From: Dipteris shenzhenensis
Taxonomy: Eukaryota; Polypodiophyta; Polypodiopsida; Gleicheniales
Assembly (NCBI GenBank): GCA_047967505.1
Contig: CM106539.1
Length of the DNA: 64,000 nt
Strand: one strand, 5' to 3'
Within the stretch, counting starts at the first letter, position 1, and each line of letters opens with the position of its first letter. A program made the translations under genes and the position numbers. Shown here in pieces: positions 56,367 through 64,000 of the stretch. The notes beneath the pieces were generated by a model. The model searched no databases. It was not told the DNA's origin and saw only the letters and a program-made list of their open reading frames with translations.

Positions 56367-56937
56367 GAGTTGAAGATCATTAGTAAGTCAGTACTAGCGC
56401 TCCCCGGGAAGGTACAGTTTCCTTTGCGATTGAATTTGAGGACGGCAGCGATCCTATTCGCAAGCACCGGGAACTTGAATTGACAATCTGAAGCGACCCA
56501 ATTGAAGACGAAAGTACGAGATCGGTAGAATCGAAATGAGGCAAGCTCCGCTAGTAAGCAAACGGGTTACGGAAAGCTAGAGAGCAGAGCCCTCTCTCTC
56601 TCTCTCTCTCTCTCTCGTGCGCGAGCGAGGGTGCTCTCTCTCTCTCACTCCCTCTTTCTGTTTGCAGCAAACCGACGAACCGGCCAGAATTTTTCTGTCG
56701 CTTATTCAAGATGTTACAGTGGGATAGAGTAGCATATGGTACGGGGAAGGACCGCTGCCGTCTCAAAATGAGTCAAAACGGCGACTTGGATTTTGATCAA
56801 ACGCTAGCCATGGTCAGATTCCTCTCATAAAACCATATTCCTCTCCCCTTCCCCTTCTCCGTTTCGATGTAGCTCTCTCTCTCCGGCTTCTGCAGCGAAT
56901 TCTCTCTCCTCCCTTTCCAGCTTTAGTTATGATGATG
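56367..56937 (-). promoter_or_regulatory. 5' flank and probable 5' UTR of the ALP1-like gene
   Basis: About 570 bp with higher GC than the flanking elements. On the ALP1 sense strand it contains a (GA)n tract at 56590-56618, a second shorter one near 56634-56646 and another near 56873-56882. GA-rich leaders are common in plant genes and are bound by BPC/GAGA-type factors. I see no convincing TATA box. A transcript going the other way could start in the same stretch, so it may be a shared promoter. Confidence 0.4.
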
Positions 56938-57370
56938 AATCATGACAGCGCCATCACAAAGCCTGACAAAACAAGAAGATGAGAGTATAATTGCGATCCG
57001 GGAAAGAAGAGGAGTGCGAGACAATTCAGAGGGACCCTTCACCCCGGGCCTCGGGAGTCGGGGCTGCGATATCCACTGCCTCGTGTGCCCATTCTGGAGT
57101 TTTCTTTCACATCACATGCGATTCTGACCAACATCATCCTCAGGACATTGGCACAATCCTGTTCAACCACCCGCACGCCGAAGACTTTTCCGAGCAATTA
57201 CAAGCTCGTTTTGAAAAAGATCTTGGAAAATGGACTCGCTTTCTCGGGCTTCCTTTTCTGCATGGGGAAGCTTCACCATAGCTCTCTATCAAAACAAAAG
57301 ATCTCGCTTGCCAGCAGAGCTGATGAGAGGATACTGGAATTCGCCATAGCTGTCTATCTCAAGATCTAGG
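56938..57370 (+). other. Possible divergent transcript, unrecognised
   Basis: GC-richer text begins after a CT-rich leader with ATGATGATGAATCATGACAG. Two overlapping frames are open (56942-57127 and 56991-57281); the second reads GKEEECETIQRDPSPRASGV and FFHITCDSDQHHPQDIGTIL. I do not recognise either. It starts about 570 bp from the ALP1 ATG in the opposite direction, so a shared promoter is conceivable. Confidence 0.25.
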
Positions 57371-57522
57371 AGCCCAGAGCATACACGCCATAGCCATAGC
57401 CACGCTCGATCAATGATCTCTCTGACCAGCCTCGGCAATCCCCGACCCTGCTTCTAGAGTGATTTCACTGCCGATTCCCGAACAGTCACCCATCATAATG
57501 GTATCATTGATCTCACTACAAC

Positions 57523-57596
57523 GAGTACAATCTATAGAAACTCCATAGCTCTCCTCAAAGAGTACAATCTATAGAAACTCCATAGCTCTCCTCCTC
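57523..57596. repeat. 37-bp tandem duplication
   Basis: GAGTACAATCTATAGAAACT repeats at 57523 and 57560; a further short direct repeat (GAGGTTGTCACAT) lies at 57702 and 57738. Confidence 0.85.
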
Positions 57597-57599
57597 CTA

Positions 57600-58920
57600 C
57601 CTATTAACTCCATCACCCAACTCCACATAGAATTTGTCGAGAATGCTGCTTGTCCGAAGCTATCGAAAGCTGTCCCAATAGGGCCCTTCATAATCTGAGG
57701 TTGAGGTTGTCACATTAGTTTGGCAATTATGAAGGTTGAGGTTGTCACATCTAGTTTGGTAGATCGGAGTCCCGACTTTACCGGCACAACGTTGCCCGAT
57801 GGTGATTGGACAGCATCAGATAGAGATGCAAGCTCCTCGAAATCCCACGTGGCAGCTTTTCATTCACTATCCATTGCTTGCCTGAGGCTACCTGCCTGTG
57901 CAGTTCAATATGATGGGTCACGCCTTCCAGTCGCTTTTGCAACCACGTCTCCGTCTGCAAGCAGATCATCTGCCCAAGGTGAGAGCTCTTCTTCTCCTCC
58001 TCATTAGATACTCTATAGGCCCAATCTTCTTCAACGTAGATCCTCATGCTCAAGCTTGAAATACTACTTACTCCTCATGTCGAAACATAACATCAAGCAT
58101 TTGCTAGTCCATTTTGGAAGACCGGCAAATGCCACTTTGGCATTAAATATAGATACCACATCACCAACCCCATTTCCTTTCCCAAAAATCTTTGAAAGTT
58201 GGAGCACCTCTATTTCCTTCCCCAAAATCTTAGATGCTCTTAAAAGTTGGAGCTCAGAGTCTTGAAAACCTCTCTACCTACTAACCTCTCTAATTACTCG
58301 AAGATATAAAACGTCGGTAAAGGCAGTCAAACACCACCACTCGCACAAGATTTCTTGTAACCCATGCTTATTTATGTCCTTTAAATAAGCAACAAAGAAA
58401 TGCTTGTCTAGTATTAGCTCCATTATCCATAATTCTAAGAGGTGGGGATACCCTCCTGTTGCTCTTAACAGACATTGGCTTCCCATTAGGAGTCTACATT
58501 CGTGCAATATGGGTGCATGGGGCCATAGTGGAAGTCTAGTTGCCTTTTGCACTATGTATTTCATTCAAAATACTTGTGTTCCTTAAGGACCGCAACAAAG
58601 GCCATCCTCTCCCAAACCATGTTGATTCTATATATATTTGTAACCAAAACTTTGACACCTTCCTATAGAAAAAAAGGGTGATGGAAAAAGGCTTCTTTCA
58701 ATGGAAGTACATCATGTGTATCATCATGATGTTCTTGGATGAAGACTTTGTGGTACACAAATCGATATTACCAAGATTCATAAATGGATGAGTATGTTTT
58801 CCTATTAGTTACTTCACACAATGTACACCAACCAAGAACAAAGGGGGATTGTTGCCCTCCTTATCTTATGGTGTGACTTGGACCTATTGTGACTTAGTGG
58901 AATGGTCGTACGTGTAGGCA
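57600..58920. other. Sequence with no supported gene
   Basis: Several 60-96 codon frames on both strands without recognisable motifs. Confidence 0.35.
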
Positions 58921-58930
58921 CATAAAATAA

Positions 58931-59041
58931 CCCCCCCACACACACACACACACGAACACACATGTAAGCATGGACATGCCCACACAGACACGTGCACACA
59001 TGCACATGCACATGCATGCATGCACACACACACACACACAA
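58931..59041. repeat. (CA)n-rich microsatellite
   Basis: CACA runs at 58938-58952 and 59024-59040 with CATGCACATGCA text between. Confidence 0.9.
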
Positions 59042-59379
59042 TTCCATAACTTGGACTTCTATATCCTTCTCTTACACCAGTAAAGTGCAAGTTGCCCCCA
59101 TTAAAGTGTAACAATTTGGACATGCCATGAATTAGTTGCCCCCATTAAAGTGTATTGATTTGGACATGCCAGTACCTCTACTATGCAAAGCTCTAATGTT
59201 TATTAGCTTTTCCACTAAAAATGTTGAACCCCTAGACTTTTATATTAGTTTAGGTCTATTTTACAGACAAGCATGGATTTGTAGGTATTTATTTAGGCTT
59301 GGATTTTCTTTCTTTTGATATAAAGAGCACCACTCAGTTATGGCCTAGTCATTGTTAACCCTTTCCTTTGCCATGGTTT

Positions 59380-59891
59380 CACTACAAGAAAACCTGGTAG
59401 AAATGGTAATGGGAAATGGCATCCAATAGGTATGAAATGGCAAGCAACGTGCCATATATTTGATAGAAATGGCAGTTGGAAATGACAACCACACCTTGAC
59501 CTACCATTTCTTACAAAGAAATGGCAATAGGAAAGAGCAAGATTTTCTTGTTTGCCATTTCTTAGGAATAAATGGCAACACAAAATGGCCAATATTTATT
59601 CACTGCTATTTCCTATGAATAAATGGCAACACGAATTGGTATTCATTTCTTGGCTGCCATTTTTCGAGGAAATGGCAGCACAAAATGGCAACAATTTCTT
59701 CATTGCCATTTCTTATGAAGAATTGGCAACACAAAACGGTAGCCATTTTTTGACTACCATTTCCTATTAAGAAATGGCAGCACAATATGGCAACCATTTC
59801 TCGACTATCATTTCTTACAAAGAAATGGCAAGCATTTCTTAACTACACTTTCTTACAAAGAAATGGCAATACAAAATGAAAATGTGTAGTG
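59380..59891. mobile_element. CACTA-like non-autonomous mini-element (512 bp)
   Basis: Left end CACTACAAGAAAA (59380-59392) is the classic CACTA/EnSpm terminus; right end AAAATGTGTAGTG (59879-59891) is a slightly changed inverse. The interior is packed with the motif AAATGGCA and its complement TGCCATTT (more than fifteen occurrences in both orientations), like the subterminal repeats bound by CACTA transposases. No coding capacity. The 3-bp flanks (TTT left, AAA right) do not form a clear target duplication. Confidence 0.7.
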
Positions 59892-60373
59892 AAAGTACAC
59901 AACAATCAAGCATTCAAGTACTGCAAAGTATTCGATTGCTGCCAAGCATTCACTACGACCATTCACACCAATATCAATGCTTATCAATCATCAACTCTGT
60001 TTCCTTAGTTTTTTATTTTAAGGCCATACCATGAATGTTAGTGCAAGAGTTACCTTCACTGATATTTGCATCGTGTTAGCATCTCTAAATTACTGCTAAA
60101 AAAACTCTAGGAAGCATCGATATTAGTGTCCAAATTTGATTCAATAATGCTCTAGAATAAGACACAACATCAACAAAAGAGTCAAAATTGCATTGACAAT
60201 TTCGGCAACGTGTGAAGTTTCACCCTACACCTTGCAACAATGAAATTGTTTTTACAAATGAAAATATTTTTATCAACGGTGTCCTCCATTCTCTAATCAA
60301 TTGAGCCCTCTTTGAGATCTTCCAAGTCTCCCTTGCGATATTGATTATAAGGGTAAGAGTTTAGAGACTAAGA

Positions 60374-60490
60374 TCTAGGGTCTAGGGTCTAGGGTCTAGG
60401 GTTTAGGGATTATTGGTTAGTGTATAACGTGAAGAGCTTAGAGTCTTGAATCTATGGTTAGGGTTTGAGGTTTAGGGTCTAAGGTCTAGG
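60374..60490 (+). repeat. Interstitial telomere-like heptamers
   Basis: Four TCTAGGG and one TTTAGGG in perfect 7-base register (60374-60408), then a degenerate group (GGTTAGGGTTTGAGGTTTAGG..., 60456-60490). Confidence 0.8.
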
Positions 60491-60844
60491 TCTCATACAT
60501 CTTTAGCATGTAAATTGAGTTCTCCTAAATCATTTTCTAAGAAACCATTTGACGAACTCAAATTATATTCACATTCCAAAACTCTTGTAGAAGGTCCATT
60601 GGGAAGTGATACTTTGCAAAGGCGTCTTCAATGTCCTGGTGACCAATATAGGTAAGTATGGCATTGTCCTGTGAAATTGAACATCTATTTTAGTTAATAG
60701 GGTAATGTCAACTGCTTATCAGCTCTATCCTCTCATAGTAGAAGTAATGATGAAATATATTTCACATGTTTGGCCATGTGTCTGCAAAGTGTCCTTTTTT
60801 ATTGCATCAGTTCCTTAGTGGCAGAGTTGTAGCCTGAGTTGCCT

Positions 60845-61452
60845 TTAAAAAAATTCAAAATCAATACAACTAAAGTTACCAAGTATCTGTTTTAAAAAAA
60901 ACTTATTCCAATCTCCCATGTGGATTGTATGTGTAAGTGTGTCATTTAGTTTTCCTACCATGACATCACTCTCCTCTGTCCATAGAGGTATAGAACCACA
61001 AAACCATGGACTCAATAATGTCTTTCGAACTATTAAATCCTTACATTCATATGCAATCACAATATTAGATCCCTTAGTCAATGGTATGGACTTGTGCAAC
61101 AAAGAAGCTATAGGTCGTGTGCAATCCCAAGTCAACAAAATGCATTTCTTTGTAGGATGCTCATTCCAGTCACATCATCTGCTCATAAAGTCTCAATCCC
61201 ACCTTTAATAACTCCTTTCCAATTTTCCACACTTGATAAGTCTTCAACACTCTCATCTAGTTTGACAAATATCTCATCTCCCAACTTATCAACTTCTCCC
61301 TTAAACAATACTTTCTTGTACGCTATGAAATTTCCAAAATTTCCATGATTCCTTTGAATACCCAAGAACTGCTCTACAGAGTGACATTCTTCATCTTTTA
61401 AGCAACAATAAGTTTTCTTCTTCTTAGATATTGCATGGATATCCATGACCAT
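60845..61452 (-). pseudogene. Unrecognised decayed coding region
   Basis: Minus frames: DIHAISKKKKTYCCLKDEEC, then GDEIFVKLDESVEDLSSVEN, WKGVIKGGIETL stop, ADDVTGMSILQRNAF, and after a shift WDCTRPIASLLHKSIPLTKG, IVIAYECKDLIVRKTLLSPW, HTIHMGDWNKFF. The run of about 180 residues across one stop and one shift looks like protein, but the family is unknown to me. It lies beside the Helentron-type remnant on the same strand. Confidence 0.4.
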
Positions 61453-61486
61453 ATTGAAGAAACTCTCGCATACTAAAGAATTTGAA

Positions 61487-61735
61487 AGTATGCATGCTCA
61501 ACCATGTAAATGACAAATGATCCACATCATGATTTGCAAGGACAAGGATATTACTCTCACTAAATCTTATTCAAAGCATCATATCCATTGGATGCACGTG
61601 CATATGCTAGAAGCACATCGATCCATATTTTAAGCACTCATGCACAATGCATGGTAAGAAATGTGGAAATATGCATGCCCAACCATGCAAATGATATTTG
61701 ATCCACATCAAATTTTGCAGGCACAAGGATCTTAA
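61487..61735. repeat. Diverged direct repeat, about 70 bp
   Basis: TATGCATGCTCAACCATGTAAATGA (61490) and TATGCATGCCCAACCATGCAAATGA (61670), each followed by GATCCACATCA and ACAAGGAT. Confidence 0.8.
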
Positions 61736-62235
61736 TCATGATACTCAATGAAGGTATTTAAACGCAAATTTGGTATGGAATCTCTCAACATTTATATCTG
61801 ACAAATTATCAAAAGTAGAAAGCCATATTTTTTTGAAGTTATACAAAAGCCTTTCCATAATTTTCTAGTAGTCTTAGTGTCCACATACATGTCAATATTT
61901 TCATGAAAATTATCAACATTGATCATGGCATATGAGTGGCATATATAAATGCTATTATGGTATTTATATTGATGCACATTGTGATGGAAAATTAGCTAAT
62001 AATGTTCCTCAAAATTTTTAAATGAAATGACCTTTATAATTTGAAGAAAGAACAACATTGCAAACAAGAGTTCATGTATGCATGGGAGCACTGGCTCTTG
62101 TTTGTGAGCTGCGTGGGTCTCTAGATACGGGGAAGAATTATTAGGGCATGTAGTTCCAATCAAATTGAATAGGGTACAAAGTTTTTTGTTAAAGGCTAAT
62201 AAAACCGGTGGTTTATATTTTAAAAAAAAGGAAAT

Positions 62236-62800
62236 CTAAGTTTTGGAAGGTAATTGGGAGCTATTTTGCTTTGAACATTGGCAATCGACATGGGAATTAG
62301 TATGCAATGTAGACAGGGTCATGATCAGACTAGTACGCTTGCATTGTTCTGAAGAAATTGCTCTCGTCAAAGGTGCGTTTGTCCAAATGTGGTCAATTTG
62401 AGACCCATAAATTGTAGTGAAGGTTTTGTTCACTAATAGCAGGTGATTTTCTTCCATGAGATTTTGTAGTTGCAATCGCTTTTGAGAAGGTTGTAGCATA
62501 TTAATGTTGAAATCCCCCAGCATGAAAGTTGGATGGTGCGATTTGTTCCAGGAAACTGTGGAGGGTGCATGCTTCGATAAGGTATATTGCCACTATAAAC
62601 ATCGCTTTCCTTGGGTTCAGTCGAAAGTGAGCCATGATCACCGAGCATTGTAAACATTTCACGTGAAACCAAAGAAAGCCTGCGTTTGTACAAAAGTGAT
62701 GTACCCATTCCTGCAAATGCTGTAATAGTAGCGAATGTTGTTGTGTTGATATAGTGTTTTGGGTCTACGGTTCTGATTTCATTAAGGCAAAGCAAGTCCG
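62236..62800 (-). pseudogene. EEP endonuclease of a Helentron-type element
   Basis: Two frames: 62795-62433 (LLCLNEIRTVDPKHY: the catalytic-type Glu; ITAFAGMGTSLLYKRRL: the GGxAxxxK region) and 62523-62236 (MLGDFNINMLQPSQKRLQLQ, FTTIYGSQIDHIWTN). GDFN and the final IDHIWTN are standard EEP nuclease motifs. It follows the helicase directly on the same strand, as in Helentrons, where the nuclease is fused to the Rep-helicase protein. One frameshift near 62510; the C-terminal SDHxP is degraded. Confidence 0.78.
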
Positions 62801-62845
62801 AGGCTTGGATGTTGTAGTCTGCGTTAATATCCTCAGAATACAGCT

Positions 62846-64000
62846 CTAAAGAGAGTATTTAAGGTTGGTATAGTTTTTGAGACAAGGGACGTCGAACTGC
62901 GAAGTTGCAGTTGTAACGAGTCTTTCCATTTCAGCGGCCACAGTTACATCCACATGGAAATGTTTGCTATCTAAAGGTTTGAGGAGGTAAAGGTTTTCTT
63001 TAGAACGTACTCTTAAGAGTGTAGTATATGTGATGCCATGTTGTGGACGGCTTGTAGGATCAAAATACAATGTTTCTAGTGTTGAGTCCTATGCATGGTG
63101 GATGGTTCTTGTTGAAGCCGGTTGAATTGGGAATTGTGTTCGTGAAATGACATAGTTGCTATTGCTCCCTATTTGTATTTCCTTTGTGATGGGCAATATT
63201 GCAGTCCAGGATTGGTCAATATGATCTTCGTAGAAGTGCCGAGTTTGCTGACATGTGCATGCTCTAGTGGTGGGGCTAGAGAATTGCAACCACATTTTGA
63301 GTTGGACATTGTTACAACCTTGAAGTGGCCATCGGCCCCATTCACAAGACCATCGACTGTGTTGTAGTTCCCTCCATATAGCTTGACAACGATATTTGGT
63401 TTTAGCTTTATTTCTTTGTGCAAGCCAGCAGTCTTGCTGGGGTCATTCGGTAAGGAAAGAGTGCCGGGGCAATTGCCATGTCTATTATCCACTACTTGGA
63501 AAGTGTAAATGTTACCGGCCGTATGGTAGAACACCATTTTGTTATGCGCACGCACCAGTTTGTTTGTGCAGAATAGGTGAGGTATCGTCAAGTCTAGTGG
63601 TGGCTTATGATAACATACCGAATTGATTGTGTCAATGTCTTGTTGACTTTGTGTGATTGTCTGGAATTTGTTCGAGATGTTAGTGAACATTAATCATTTT
63701 GGAGCATGACAGTGTTGAGTTGGTAACACTTGATCCGTTCTTTCCAAAAATTTTGCTTTAAAGGGTTTCAATGTTGGATAGGGGATAGCTGGTATACCCA
63801 CTTGTCACGGATAAGTTATAGCTGGTATAAGTCTCCTATTATTATGATGTCCAGGGCCCTGAACGAGATGTTGTGAATGTGCTTGATGGCGCATAACCGC
63901 TTACCCACAAAGTTAAGTATGTGTTTCCCAATGAGCGATAGCTCGTCTAGGATAACAATTCAAAGGTCCAAGTATTGTTTTGTGAGCCTATCTAGCTTGT
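62846..64000 (-). pseudogene. PIF1-type helicase of a Helentron-type element (continues off the edge)
   Basis: From the edge inward: VILDELSLIGKHILNFVGKR (Walker B, 63952-63890), DIIIIGDLYQL (motif III), then IPHLFCTNKLVRAHNKM, GLHKEIKLKPNIVVKLYGGN, NTVDGLVNGADGHFKVV (63390-63290), ISRTQFPIQPASTRTIHHA (63150-63100), HGITYTTLLRVRSKENLYLL (motif VI, 63040-62980) and a C-terminal VDVTVAAEMERLV. Stops after DL, YQL and HHA and one shift near 63170 make it inactive. Walker A and any Rep domain would lie outside the window. Confidence 0.85.

Noticed and set aside
59380-59891. CRISPR-like array
   Set aside because: Repeats are short, occur in both orientations and lie between CACTA termini; spacers are not unique in length and this is a plant genome.

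Overview
This window is nuclear DNA of a land plant, almost certainly one with a large, repeat-rich genome. Reasons: one gene very similar to Arabidopsis ALP1, plant-type LTR retrotransposons primed by initiator-Met or Asp tRNA, a CACTA mini-element, TTTAGGG-like telomeric heptamers, long (GA/CT)n tracts, and a very long intron. A fern, gymnosperm or other large-genome lineage is possible, but I cannot name the species.

The only gene I can call with confidence is an ALP1-like, domesticated PIF/Harbinger transposase gene on the minus strand. Exon 1 lies at 56366-56207 and exon 2 at 18854-17830. They join in phase through a consensus donor and acceptor to give 394 residues, close to the ALP1 length. 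The intron is 37,352 bp and is filled with nested mobile elements. All three DDE acidic residues appear to be kept.

Region 1-13.1 kb is a decayed, head-to-tail array on the minus strand. It repeats modules of (i) a Rep/HUH-like protein, (ii) an 'LKGTKIWI' ORF, (iii) a PIF1-type helicase end and (iv) an endonuclease/exonuclease/phosphatase (EEP). Matching LTR fragments with tRNA-Asp-type primer sites lie on both sides in the same orientation (813-1758 and 13396-14298). Region 13.2-17.7 kb holds a Ty3/Gypsy 5' LTR, primer site and short gag piece, then unrecognised decayed sequence.

Inside the ALP1 intron, from low to high coordinate: a LINE reverse-transcriptase scrap (19.3-19.7 kb); a Gypsy gag scrap (23.2-23.6 kb); a duplicated and partly inverted block (23.7-26.05 kb); and a Gypsy element with its 5' LTR at 26058-26672, pol at 27.9-29.9 kb, an extra downstream coiled-coil ORF and a 3' LTR stub at 39149. 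That element is interrupted by a minus-strand gag-only element (about 30.65-33.82 kb) and by a minus-strand LTR/primer-site element (about 35.3-38.5 kb). A second plus-strand Gypsy (39.2-41.9 and 53.15-53.8 kb) is split by a complete-ended Copia element (41892-53151, 5-bp target duplication GTTCA). The Copia is itself split by a minus-strand Gypsy with an apparent chromodomain start (about 45.5-51.5 kb).

Beyond ALP1 exon 1 come its GA-rich 5' flank, a possible divergent transcript, a 512-bp CACTA-like mini-element (59.38-59.89 kb), telomere-like heptamers (60.37-60.49 kb), unrecognised coding remnants (60.8-61.5 kb), and a decayed PIF1 helicase plus EEP unit of Helentron type that runs off the right edge. 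Apart from ALP1 every recognised coding region is broken. I saw no rRNA, tRNA gene or CRISPR array.
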